Assembly: GCF_000016385.1 (NCBI RefSeq) | Contig: NC_009376.1 | Span: 558,001 to 622,000 of the forward strand | DNA: 64,000 bases | Direction: 5' to 3' | Source of the DNA: Pyrobaculum arsenaticum DSM 13514 | GTDB lineage: Archaea; Thermoproteota; Thermoprotei; Thermoproteales; Thermoproteaceae | Part shown: positions 43,337-51,317 of the stretch, in pieces | How positions within the stretch are numbered: the stretch's first letter is position 1 | Layout: every line of letters starts with the position of its first letter | Made by a program: the position numbers and the translations under genes | The notes under the pieces: model-generated | The model's input: the letters and a program-made list of their open reading frames with translations, nothing else | Databases searched by the model: none | What the model was told of the DNA's origin: nothing

Positions 43337-43822
43337 GTGGCGAAGATAGAGTGCCCCTACTGGGTCACGGCAGGGGTGGGCGGCTCGTGCATGCCGAGAA
43401 GAGAAGACATAGACAAGTGGGCAGAGCTCGGCGTGAAGACCGTCATCTCGCTGGCAGAGGCTTGGGAGATAGAGTACTACGGCAGGTGGGGGCTTCTAGA
43501 GCTCAGAAAGCACCTCGCAGAGAGAGGCATTAAGTGGGTCCACTGGCCAACCCCAGACGGCTACCCGCCCCGAGACCTCGAAGAGCTGGTGGAGCTCCTC
43601 AAGGCCGAGTCGTCGAGAGGCACCGTGGTGGTGCACTGCGTGGGAGGCATGGGCAGGACCCCCACCGCCCTTGCCGCCTACCTAATAGCAACCAAGTGCC
43701 TAAAGGCAGACGACGCCATAAGAGAAGTGGAGAAGGTGAACCCCGCGGTCTCGCTGACAGACAGCCAGTACTACGCCTTGTTGGAGATAGAGGCCGCGTA
43801 CCGCGAGGCGTGCCGCGGCTAG
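43337..43822 (+). CDS. Dual-specificity/tyrosine-type protein phosphatase
   Basis: A 161-residue phosphatase with the P-loop VHCVGGMGRTPTALAAYL (HCx5R, Cys near residue 100). The general acid is probably the Asp in HWPTPDGYPPRD (about residue 74). The start is GTG 43337, and TATA-like CTATATATAC at about 43308-43317 lies roughly 24 nt upstream. It is a compact archaeal DSP-like protein, and its substrates are unknown. It is 44 nt downstream of the CcdA gene on the same strand. Confidence 0.9.
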   Translation: MAKIECPYWVTAGVGGSCMPRREDIDKWAELGVKTVISLAEAWEIEYYGRWGLLELRKHLAERGIKWVHWPTPDGYPPRDLEELVELLKAESSRGTVVVHCVGGMGRTPTALAAYLIATKCLKADDAIREVEKVNPAVSLTDSQYYALLEIEAAYREACRG

Positions 43823-43889
43823 CCCATCGCCGCCCCGCGCCTCCTGCACAAGACCTCAGTTGCGCATCCGGGCCAAGACGTTGGCCAGC

Positions 43890-44174
43890 TGTATGGGAGG
43901 GGGGCCTAGCAACGGCCCGCGGAAATTTTCCTATGATCGGCAAGCCCCCTTGTCCAGCACGTATACCTCTGCACCCCGAGGGAAGACTCCACAGCCACGC
44001 CTCGAAGCCCTCCTTATCGACGTAGTGGTGGGCGGCCAAGCGCCTTTCTAGGCCGCTGAGAATTGCCAAAGCCCTCTCAGCCAGTTCCCTCCTCGTGGTC
44101 GACGTTCGGTTAACGCGTCGCACACCAGACGCTGTGCATTGGCCACTTGTAGATGTTTTATATTTCCTCGCCAT
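43890..44174 (-). pseudogene. Decayed copy of the DUF3800-like gene
   Basis: On the minus strand the stretch ERALAILSGLERRLAAHHYV, then DKEGFEAWLWSLPSG, matches SRALALIGSLETHKDVHHYV and DRESFETWLWRLLTG of the intact gene at 44.95-45.42 kb. A little further on IIGKFPRAVARPPSHTAGQR matches PRKFPRAVSKPSHKVPGIQL. The N-terminal DESG segment and the C-terminal end are missing or frameshifted. It is the left half of a duplication that flanks the nuclease-like pseudogene. Confidence 0.65.
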
Positions 44175-44199
44175 CTACTCTATGTCTCTTGCTTAGGAG

Positions 44200-44937
44200 G
44201 TGAAGAGAGTTTTGCTGGAGCACCCCGAGATTTTGGTAGAGATACGGGGAGGTCTCAGATCATTTACGAGACCCTTTCGAAATTAACGCCTTGGGAGAGA
44301 CTGGACACGGGGGGGACGTGGGCGCCGTGGGGAGGGAAACAGAGGCGTTGAGAAGAGAGCTTGCAGACATAAGTGAGAGAATGGCCACGAAAGACGACGT
44401 CGCAAGGCTGGATAAAGAAGTTGAAGATATAGGGGAGAAGATGGCGACAAAGGAAGGGCTTTTTGCCTTGGAGAGGAGAGTGGCTGCGAAATTCGACGCT
44501 GTGGATAACGAGCTTAAGGCCTTAGAGATAAGACCGAATTTGAGGCTTGAGGCGTTGAGTGCCCGTTGGGGCTTGGCTTCTGAGAGGGCCTTTAGGGAGG
44601 CGGTTAGGGAGCTCCTCAGGGAGGCTGGATACGCCGTGGAGAAGTGGGTTTATTTCGACTCTGAGGGGCATGTCTACGGCCAAACCCAGGCGAAGTTGAG
44701 CTGGACGTAGTTGTAGAAGACGGCGATGTCATGGCCGTTGAAATAACTGCGGCTTTGATAAAAGGCGATCTCCAAGTGGTTAGGAGAAATGCCGAGCTCT
44801 ACCAGCGGGTGTCTGGCAGGGGGGTTGACAAAATAATCGCCGTGACGGCGATTATACACGACAGAAACCCCCCGTTGGTAGTGGCGGGGAAGATGGGAAT
44901 AAAAATAGTCAAGCCGGAGGAGACAGAAAAGGTCTAA
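44200..44937 (+). pseudogene. Frameshifted coiled-coil plus nuclease-like protein (DUF3782 type)
   Basis: Pieces in three frames: KRVLLEHPEILVEI from GTG 44200, then YETLSKLTPWERLD, then LADISERMATKDDVARLDKE and EDIGEKMATKEGLFALERRV (repeated MATKxxL coiled-coil units), then RWGLASERAFREAVRELLRE and KWVYFDSEGHVYG, and in another frame PGEVELDVVVEDG and VMAVEITAALIKGDLQVVRR, ending at 44937. This is the layout of the DUF3782 group, where a coiled coil precedes a PD-(D/E)xK-like domain (ELDVVV...VEI). At least three frameshifts break it as read. It lies between the decayed and the intact DUF3800-like genes. Confidence 0.65.
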
Positions 44938-44949
44938 CAGCCAGCGTTC

Positions 44950-45420
44950 TCACGCCGGCTGATAAAAGCCCCGGCTACGTTTACAAAATAACTCCGCGGT
45001 GTATCCTGCCAAAAGGTCGGCAAGTTGAATTCCCGGCACTTTATGCGACGGCTTCGAAACTGCCCGGGGGAACTTACGCGGATCTGCGAGCCCCTCGTCA
45101 AGTACGTACAGGTCAGCTTTAATCCCAGTCAAGAGCCGCCACAGCCACGTCTCAAAACTCTCCCTGTCTACATAGTGGTGGACATCCTTATGCGTCTCTA
45201 AACTGCCTATAAGAGCCAAGGCCCGGCTCGCCAAACCTCGCCTTTTCACTAACCTCCACTTAATTTCCCCCTTAACGCCCGCAGACGCCCTCAGCTGGGA
45301 GATGACGTCAAGGCCCCAGTAGAGGTAGCTACCCCTCACCTCGGCGACTATCACGGCCACTGCCACACAGTGACACGGCGACTTGAGGCCAGACTCGTCG
45401 ACGAAGGCTACCCTCTTCAC
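44950..45420 (-). CDS. DUF3800-like protein
   Basis: A 156-residue protein that starts MKRVAFVDESGLKSPCH. The DESG motif at the N-terminus and the GIQLADLLAGYTAELF end (with Asp) are the conserved poles of the DUF3800 family, thought to have an RNase H-like fold. The protein is shorter than most members (~200-250). A TATA-like GTTTATAAG at about 45434-45442 lies just upstream of the GTG 45420 start. Its decayed copy is about 0.8 kb away. Two hairpin repeats lie just upstream of it. Confidence 0.7.
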   Translation of the reverse strand: MKRVAFVDESGLKSPCHCVAVAVIVAEVRGSYLYWGLDVISQLRASAGVKGEIKWRLVKRRGLASRALALIGSLETHKDVHHYVDRESFETWLWRLLTGIKADLYVLDEGLADPRKFPRAVSKPSHKVPGIQLADLLAGYTAELFCKRSRGFYQPA

Positions 45421-45467
45421 GACAGGGAAAAAACTTATAAACTACTACACCAAATCGCGAGGATGTG

Positions 45468-45553
45468 GGCGGGAATGCGGCCCCGAAAGGGGCACAAGCA
45501 CCGCCCGAACGACGTGCGGGTGGGGATGCGGCCCCGAAAGGGGCACAAGCACC
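45468..45553. repeat. Two direct repeats of about 35 nt, each with a GAAA-capped hairpin
   Basis: The unit GGG(C/T)GGG(A/G) followed by ATGCGGCCCCGAAAGGGG and CACAAGCACC occurs at 45468-45502 and 45519-45553, with a 16-nt spacer. Each unit can fold into GCCCC-GAAA-GGGGC, a stem with a GNRA tetraloop. Only two copies are present and the spacer is short, so it is not a normal CRISPR array. The repeats lie between two minus-strand genes. Confidence 0.75.
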
Positions 45554-45555
45554 CC

Positions 45556-45951
45556 CTAGAAGGGCTTCCACACCATGAGCCACAGCATAACAGCCACTAT
45601 TGCGACCCACATCGGTATAAGCGCTCTCAGAAACTTGTGATATCTATCCGCGTCGTATCTCCTAGCCGCCCTTACGTGGATCGCCTCTATGATCCCCGCA
45701 ATCAGCGCCACTCCGAGGGCGTAGTGGATCCACAGAGGCGACTTGGGAAATCCGTATACCACCACCGCCATCGACAGCCCGGAGAGGAAGAGGAGCCCCG
45801 CGAATCCTGCTTGCACATGCGCCAGCCTTCTATACGAATGGGGGAGATCCCCCCGCGCAACCTCCCTAACCACCATGTAGGCGCCAGTAGTGAGACCAGC
45901 CCACCCCACAAAGGATAGCAGATGTACCACCAACAGAAGCTCGTACAACAT
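45556..45951 (-). CDS. Four-helix membrane protein
   Basis: A protein of about 131 residues with four hydrophobic helices (LLLVVHLLSFVGWAGLTTGA, AGFAGLLFLSGLSMAVVVYG, HYALGVALIAGIIEAIHVRA, LIPMWVAIVAVMLWLMVW). The first-helix HLLSFVGWAG pattern resembles the DUF2269/CopD-like group of small membrane proteins. I use ATG 45951 because the AT-rich promoter element at 45973-45983 would otherwise overlap the start at 45972. Function unknown. Confidence 0.7.
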   Translation of the reverse strand: MLYELLLVVHLLSFVGWAGLTTGAYMVVREVARGDLPHSYRRLAHVQAGFAGLLFLSGLSMAVVVYGFPKSPLWIHYALGVALIAGIIEAIHVRAARRYDADRYHKFLRALIPMWVAIVAVMLWLMVWKPF

Positions 45952-46020
45952 GCGACCCGTTTCTAATTCCATTTTTAAAATTTTCGTGAGGTACTTTTAT
46001 GGAACTGTCGAAATATATAC

Positions 46021-46347
46021 ATGGACTACGACCTAAATACTCTCAAGGCCCTCGGCCTCGACGGCGAGCCCCTTGACGAGGGCAGATACGCCGAATTTCT
46101 CAAAATAGAAAGACTAGTCAAGGAGGAACTTGTTCCCGGCCAGTACATAGATTTTACAAATGTAAAAATACGCCACGAGGGTAATGGAGTGGTCTCTTTC
46201 GCCAAGACATGGCACGCCTTTATGGAGGCACTGAGACTAAACGAGGGGGAAAGCTTCCTCATATACTGCACATGCCCCATGGTGGACAGATTTCTAGTAC
46301 TTAGGAGAGAAGGCGATAAGATAGTCCTGCTCTATAGGAGAAGGTAA
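46021..46347 (+). CDS. Hypothetical protein
   Basis: A 108-residue soluble protein (MDYDLNTLKALGLDGEPLDE...). It has a small Cys-containing strand (FLIYCTCPMVDRFLVL) near the C-terminus. A TATA-like ACTTTTATGG at 45992-46001 lies about 24 nt before ATG 46021, so a leaderless transcript is likely. I recognise no family. It is divergent from the membrane protein gene. Confidence 0.65.
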   Translation: MDYDLNTLKALGLDGEPLDEGRYAEFLKIERLVKEELVPGQYIDFTNVKIRHEGNGVVSFAKTWHAFMEALRLNEGESFLIYCTCPMVDRFLVLRREGDKIVLLYRRR

Positions 46348-46405
46348 GTCCCCTCTTTTGTCTAGGTCGCGACGGTTTTTTAAACACGTAGTCTAGTTGA
46401 ATAAT

Positions 46406-46795
46406 GTGCGGCGCGAGGCGTCGCTCTGGTTAAAGCAGGCGGAGAGGGGTTTGAAGAAGGCCGAGAACGACCTAGTCACCGGTGATTGGGACGGCGCGGC
46501 TTTTCGGTCCCAACAAGCGGCCGAGAAGGCTTTGAAGGCGCTCCTCCTCCACTACGGCAAGGTGGCGAAGGGACATAACCTAATCGAGCTGGGGAGGCTG
46601 GTGGAGGAGGAGCTGGGGATAAGCACGGCCGAGGTGGCGACCGACTTGAGGGAGCTCACAGTACACTACGTCATCTCGAGGTGCCCAAATGCCGCCAACG
46701 CCCTCCCCTACGAGCTCTACGACGAGAACAAGGCTGGGGATCTCGTGGAGAGGGCCAAGAGGGTGTTGGAATGGGCAAGGCGAAATCTGCGTTGA
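46406..46795 (+). CDS. HEPN-domain protein
   Basis: A protein of about 129 residues of the HEPN fold. The core ASLWLKQAERGLKKAENDLV and GAAFRSQQAAEKALKALLLH with GHNLIELGRL matches archaeal HEPN proteins that pair with a minimal nucleotidyltransferase. The catalytic Rx4-6H motif of HEPN ribonucleases is not clearly present. Instead the region SRCPNAANALPYELY is typical of the nucleotide-binding partner type. I use GTG 46406, which is about 25 nt after TATA-like TTTTTTAAAC; an in-frame TTG 46397 also exists. It overlaps the next gene by 25 nt, so the pair is coupled. Confidence 0.85.
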   Translation: MRREASLWLKQAERGLKKAENDLVTGDWDGAAFRSQQAAEKALKALLLHYGKVAKGHNLIELGRLVEEELGISTAEVATDLRELTVHYVISRCPNAANALPYELYDENKAGDLVERAKRVLEWARRNLR

Positions 46796-47060
46796 GGAGC
46801 CAGGTGGAGGCCCTTGAGAGGGCTTGCCGCTTCGCGGAGAGGGCGAGGGAGGCGGCGGCGCGCGCCGGCTTGGAGCTGGCCGCGGCCTACTTGGTGGGGT
46901 CCAGGGCGAGGGGGACTACACAGAGGAGGGCGACGTGGACTTGGTCCTGGTCGTCAAAGGCGCCGAGAGGCTAAACGCGTTGCAACGCGCCGAGATCTTC
47001 GCCGACGCGCTCGAGTCCGGCGTGGAGCTGTTCATCTACGCGCCTGAGGAGTGGGAATGA
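46771..47060 (+). pseudogene. Minimal nucleotidyltransferase (MNT) with a one-base frameshift
   Basis: The N-terminal half (ATG 46771) reads ERACRFAERAREAAARAGLE and AAYLVGSRARG, containing the NTase motif GS. The following sequence is in another frame: DYTEEGDVDLVLVVKG with the catalytic Asp pair (DVD), then LNALQRAEIFADALESGVEL to TGA 47058-47060. The break falls in a run of five G at 46910-46914; one more G restores GSRARGDYTEEGDVDLV. As read, the nucleotidyltransferase is inactive. It overlaps the HEPN gene, and its stop shares ATGA with the serpin start. Confidence 0.8.
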
Positions 47061-48841
47061 GCGGGGACTTGGTCAGGGCCCTTCTGCTCGCCTTGGCCGC
47101 GGCGTTGGCGCTGGCCGTGGCGTTTTTTCTAGCAACTGGGAGGCCTCCCAGCCCGGTGCCGGAGGAGGCGTTGCGGGCTGAGACTCTTTGGGGCAAAATA
47201 GGGGCCCTCGCCTACTACGACGTGGTTAAGACCACTGAGCCGAGGCTGTGCTCCGACGGCGTCGCCAACTTCACCTGCTTTTTGAGCAAGACAGACGTGG
47301 CGCCGGTCTTAGAGGCCTTGGACAAAATCGGCGTGAGGCCCGAGGTGGCCCCCGTGGAGGCCAAGTGGGTGTTGGCCTTGGACGTTAACCACACGGCGGG
47401 GGGCTTCTACTGGCGGAATTTCACCGTCTTGGGCGCGTGGGAGCTGAGGTGGAACAACCAGACTGTCAGGATCTACCAAGTCCCGCTGAAGAGATCCTAC
47501 GGCGAGTTGCTGAGGGTAGGCGAAAAGGCCCTTAAGGCCTTGATGAGTGAGGACGCCTCCGGCGTGGCCCCCGGCTTGGATCAGCTAGTGGTGTACGTCC
47601 GCGGCAGGCCATCCGGCGAGGAGATCGAGAGGATAGACCAGGCGGTGAAGAGGATAGACCCCGGGGTCGACGTAGTGGTGGTGCCGGGCATATCGCCTGA
47701 GCCCGTGGCTGAGGGGCCCTCGGCCCCGTCGCCTGTGCCTATCACGGCGCCCAGCCTGGCTCTCGACGCCTACGGCCGTTTTGCGGTAGAGCTGTACAAG
47801 AGGGCGGCGCTGGAGAGACAAGGCGAGAACATAGCGCTGTCGCCGTATTCCGTGTACGTGGCCTTTGCCATGGCCTACGCCGGCGCTTCGGGGACCACGA
47901 GGGAGGAGATAAGGCGGATCTTCGGCTTCGCGGACGACCCGTGCGTCTTGCCCCCCGCCGGCCGCGGGGTGGAAGTCGCCGTCTCCGCGTGGCTTCAGGC
48001 AGGCTTCCCCTTCAAGCAGAGCTATCTCCAGAGGCTGAGTTGCATAGGCGCAGAGGCTAAGTGGGCGGACTTCGCGGGGGGCTACAAGTCGGCGATGCGG
48101 GAGGTTAATAAATGGGTTGCGGAGAGGACCCGGGGCTTGGTGCGGGATCTGGTCCCCGAGGACTACCCTAGGGGGGAGGACGTCTGCGCGGTTTTGGTCT
48201 CCGCGGTCTTCTTCAACGGGACGTGGTGGCCTGAGAGGTTTGTGAGGGTGGGCAAGAGGGAGTTCAAGGGCGCCGGCCCCGTGGAGTTCATGAGCCTGAG
48301 CCTCACCTCGTGCGCAGACCCATCGCTTAGGGGCAGAGTCTCGGAGGACTTAGCCGTGGTGGAGCTCCCCTTCAACAACTCAGACGTGGCGTTGTACGTG
48401 GTGGTGCCCAGGGACTTGCCGAGTTTTGTAAAATCTCTGTCCTACGAGCAGTTGCGGGAGGCTATTTCTTCGCTTCCGGACGAGGTGGTGTACGTGGAGA
48501 TGCCGCTGTTCCGCGCCGAGTTTAAAGGCTCAGTTAAACAGTTGCTGATGGAGATGGGTGTCGTAGAGGCCTTCGACGCAAGGAGGGCGGACTTCCCGGA
48601 GATAGCGTACCTGGGGCCGGGCGAGAGGCTGTATATCGATGACGTTTTCCACGGCGCCTACGTCAAAGCTGATGAAAACGGCGTCGTGGCCGGGGCGGCG
48701 ACGGCGGTTGTGGTTAAGCTTGTGTGCGCCAAGGCCTGAGGGGCCAGAGTAGTCGTTGACAGACCCTTCCTCTTCGTCCTCGCCGATAGGCGCAACGGGG
48801 TTATCTACTTCATAGGCCATGTGGTGGACCCCTCGAAATAG
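47057..48841 (+). pseudogene. Secreted serpin with N-terminal domain and an in-frame TGA in the reactive-loop region
   Basis: The first 560 codons encode a signal/anchor segment (residues 7-28, LVRALLLALAAALALAVAFF), a separate N-terminal domain with NxT sequons (~30-200), a Pro/Ser linker (~215-232) and a serpin domain from about residue 237 (NIALSPYSVYVAFAMAYAGA). The late serpin motifs include AVFFNGTWW, GAYVKADENGVVAGAATAVV (hinge before the reactive-centre loop). Then TGA 48737-48739 stops the frame. The same frame continues at once with GARVVVDRPFLFVLADRRNG and VIYFIGHVVDPSK to TAG 48839-48841, which is exactly the serpin C-terminus (DRPFLF...GHVVDP). So the protein is truncated just after the loop unless the TGA is read. 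A similar serpin, aeropin, is known from Pyrobaculum aerophilum. The ATG shares bases with the NTase stop. Confidence 0.8.
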
Positions 48842-49971
48842 CGTGGCGGTGTTGGTTGAGGATGCGCACGGCGGCGGGGGTTTCGGCGTGTGTAGCTGGC
48901 CCGCCGCGTTGTTGGGGGTCTCGCTTCTGGCACTGGCGGTTTTCGGGGTTACAGTGGTCAAGTTTCCTGACGACTTCCAGCAGTACGTCGTGGGGGACGT
49001 GGTTGTGCTCGCGGCGCCCCCGGCCAAGTGCTTAGTCATCGAGGTGAACCACGACGTGTTGTAGCTACACCGGTACATCACCTCTCTTCTAAACGCCACG
49101 CCCTCGCCCGGCGGGGCGGGGCTTGCCGATGTTTTGAGGGGGCGGCGGAGGCGTCGTAAGCGCCGCGCCGCCAGCGGGATATGTGGTGTCGACGCCACTT
49201 AACGTGTCGGAGTTCGCCAAGAGGACGCGAGGCATAAAGACTCTTCTCGTAATCCTGCAGCGGCAAGGGGACTGGGTCAAGGACTACGGCGGCTTCAATA
49301 TCTGGGCAGTGTACCACTACGGCGCCTCCGACGTTTTGGAGAGAGAGTTCAAGAAGATTTACGACTTTTTGAAGGCCAAGGCACTGGAGAGGGCCAGGGC
49401 TTTTAAGAGGTGGCTAGAGGGCGACGACGGAGCCCTCGACGAAGGCGCCAAGAGGGCTTTGATGAACTCCTTCGTCGATGGCACTAAGCTCAGCGAGGCC
49501 GAGTTGAAGAGGGCTACTAGGTGCCAGCTCAGCGCGTTGCTGGGCAAGCCCCTCGACGAGGCATCTGACGAGGACTTGGTGAAGATGTTGCCGTATTTTA
49601 TCGGGAAGCCGTGGCTCCCCCTCGGCATTGGCTTCAGAGACTTCTTTTTCGGCCTTCCCTCCCTCTGGTTGCCCTACGTGGAGGGGATCAACGCCACGTT
49701 TGACGAGGTGCGCGAGGCGGCTTTGAGAGTAGTGTCTGCGCTCAACCGCACCCCCGCTGTCCTTTATATATACAACGGGAGTCTTATGACTTACTTCTAC
49801 CTGCCGGCGTATCCCTACCCCCCGCAGTGCGGCGCAGGAGAGCCGGCCCACGCCGACATAGCCGTTGGCATGAATATAAAGGCCACCGACATGGAGGTGG
49901 CTGCGCTTGCCCTCGCGTCGTTCGCGGCTTCGCTCATTGTCACAACTGCGCGGCGCCGGGCCGCGCCGTAG
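48819..49971 (+). pseudogene. Broken paralogue of the exported protein from 1.6-2.8 kb
   Basis: The first piece (ATG 48819) has a hydrophobic segment (LLGVSLLALAVFGVTVVKFP), continues DDFQQYVVGDVVVLAAPPAK and stops at TAG 49062-49064. The frame continues past it with LHRYITSLLNATPSPGGAGL and LADVLRG, then switches frame in a G run at about 49138-49142. The second frame carries AAPPAGYVVSTPLNVSEFAK, ARAFKRWLEGDDGALDEGAK and GFRDFFFGLPSLWLPYVEGI and ends at 49971 after a hydrophobic segment. Each block has a counterpart in the intact gene near 2 kb. It begins inside the serpin 3' end. Confidence 0.75.
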
Positions 49972-50041
49972 TTGCGCCCAGTTGGCATATGCGGCAATTT
50001 TTTGAAATGCGTTGCGCATCCACCGTGTGCGCAGATTGTGG

Positions 50042-50060
50042 GTATGCAAGGTTTTTAACT
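50042..50060 (+). promoter_or_regulatory. GTATGC-TATA promoter
   Basis: GTATGCAAGGTTTTTAACT. The TATA-like GTTTTTAACT is about 22-25 nt upstream of GTG 50073/50079. The element is almost identical (two mismatches in 19 nt) to the promoter at 51726-51744, and its GTATGC half recurs before the exported-protein gene near 2.8 kb (minus strand, 2812-2817). Confidence 0.6.
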
Positions 50061-50072
50061 GTAGATAGATCT

Positions 50073-50261
50073 GTGTCTGTGAGGCTGACAACGTCGAAAG
50101 AGGGGTGTGGTTGCCGCGCCGTTAGTCTCGGCGCTTCTGGAGGCGTTGTGGCCACGTCTTGCGGCTCCTGGACCCGTGCTGAGGACGTCTCAGTGGCGCG
50201 GTGTGTGCAGGCTGCGGGCCTAGGCCCGGCCGGCGGCGCTGAGCCATGGCAGGCGCGGTAG
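50073..50261 (+). CDS. Possible small Cys/Ser/Gly-rich peptide
   Basis: A 62-codon frame from GTG 50073 (or GTG 50079) to TAG 50259-50261. The product begins MSVRLTTSKEGCGCRAVSLG and includes ATSCGSWTR and a second Cys-containing stretch (VSVARCVQAAG). It lies at the right distance behind a good promoter for a leaderless gene and overlaps the next gene's start by 16 nt. The composition (Cys, Ser, Thr, Gly) would suit a modified peptide, but GC-rich DNA also gives such frames. It may instead be an untranslated leader. Confidence 0.35.
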   Translation: MSVRLTTSKEGCGCRAVSLGASGGVVATSCGSWTRAEDVSVARCVQAAGLGPAGGAEPWQAR

Positions 50262-51070
50262 GGATGCCAACACGCGGCCACGTCTTGCTTTTCGTTCTGT
50301 GCAAGAGGGCCCCCCTCCTACTGTACTTCACCCTGGCGCATATGTGGCTTCTTCCGCTCCTCTACTTTCTTTATGTCGGCGGCTTGGCGCAACGCTGGGT
50401 GTTTCTCGCTACGGCGTTGACTGCCGCGGCGACTTTCGCCGGAAGCCTCGTTCGGGCGAGGGGCGGCTCGGGGCTCGACGTCCTTGAGCTTTTCCACCGC
50501 AGGAGGGCGCTATGCGCCGCCGCACCTGTGCTGTATGCAGCGTCTTACGGCGCCTTGGCCTTTGCGATCTTCACCTCGGTATACCTATACCTCACGCCGG
50601 TCTTAGTGCTAGAGCCCGCCTCGCCTCTTGCATCCGTGCCCATGGCCACTGCGGTGGCCCACCAGGCGCCTACACCCCCCAGCCCGCCGGCGGTGTTGGC
50701 TAACCATAGCTGGATAACGATAACGCTTAGAAATGCCACGGTTATATATGATGCAAGGCTGTGGAATGGCGCCGTGGTCCCCTACTCATCACCTGGTCGC
50801 CTAATCCCCAGCTCAGAGCCCGGTGTGGTGGCTGTGCTATATCTGAGAGGCACTGAGGGGGGCGGCGGCGTGTTGGAGAAGTCCTCTATTCTGGTGGTGG
50901 GCGGGCCCGCCGGCTACGGCTGGGTCTTCTACGCGGCTTTGTGGATCGCCTCTCTTTACACGGCGGTTGTGGCATCGCTCATCTTGGCGTGGCGCTGGAT
51001 TTGGCGCTCGGCCAACCTGGTGAGGAGGGCGGAGGAGTTTTATGAAAAGGCGAGAGAGATTCTTTCCTGA
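50246..51070 (+). CDS. Multi-pass membrane protein of the left regulator module
   Basis: A 274-residue membrane protein. It has four hydrophobic segments near residues 17-45, 48-68, 88-112 and ~225-250, with an extra extracytoplasmic domain of about 90 residues (~115-215, with NxS/NxT sequons and Val-rich strands). The C-terminal tail is basic (RRAEEFYEKAREILS). The arrangement KR.PLLLYFTLAHMWLLPLLY and LELFHRRRALCAAAPVLYAA aligns with the smaller membrane protein at 55460-56026, which lacks the large extracytoplasmic insert. The 3' end overlaps the winged-helix gene by 29 nt. It could sense an external signal and pass it to the winged-helix protein. Confidence 0.65.
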   Translation: MAGAVGMPTRGHVLLFVLCKRAPLLLYFTLAHMWLLPLLYFLYVGGLAQRWVFLATALTAAATFAGSLVRARGGSGLDVLELFHRRRALCAAAPVLYAASYGALAFAIFTSVYLYLTPVLVLEPASPLASVPMATAVAHQAPTPPSPPAVLANHSWITITLRNATVIYDARLWNGAVVPYSSPGRLIPSSEPGVVAVLYLRGTEGGGGVLEKSSILVVGGPAGYGWVFYAALWIASLYTAVVASLILAWRWIWRSANLVRRAEEFYEKAREILS

Positions 51071-51317
51071 CCTCTACGTCGTGGCAAGGATCCTCATCGC
51101 CCTCTCCAACGGACGTAGCAAGAGGGAGGTGGCGCTGTTGTCGGGGGTGAACTACAGCCGATTCCTACAGTACGTGGAGTACCTAAAGGAGAGGGGACTA
51201 GTGGCCGAGGGCGAGGAGCTAAGGCTGACGCCTAGGGGCGCAGAGGCAGCGGCCCGCCTCGCCGAGCTGATAAGAGAGCTTACAGACGAGGAGCCGCTGA
51301 GAGCTAAAAGAAGATAA
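51042..51317 (+). CDS. Winged-helix DNA-binding protein of the left module
   Basis: A 91-residue winged-helix protein: ARILIALSNGRSKREVALLS, then YSRFLQYVEYLKERGLVAEG (recognition helix and wing), then LRLTPRGAEAAARLAELIRE. This is the small archaeal single-domain type that ends in LTPRG. It is homologous to the protein at 56007-56258. The start ATG lies inside the 3' end of the membrane protein gene, so the two are co-translated. Confidence 0.85.
   Translation: MKRRERFFPDLYVVARILIALSNGRSKREVALLSGVNYSRFLQYVEYLKERGLVAEGEELRLTPRGAEAAARLAELIRELTDEEPLRAKRR

Noticed and set aside
45468..45553. CRISPR array
   Set aside because: Only two repeats and a 16-nt spacer, no cas genes in the window, and hairpin-dominated repeats unlike the Pyrobaculum repeats I know.
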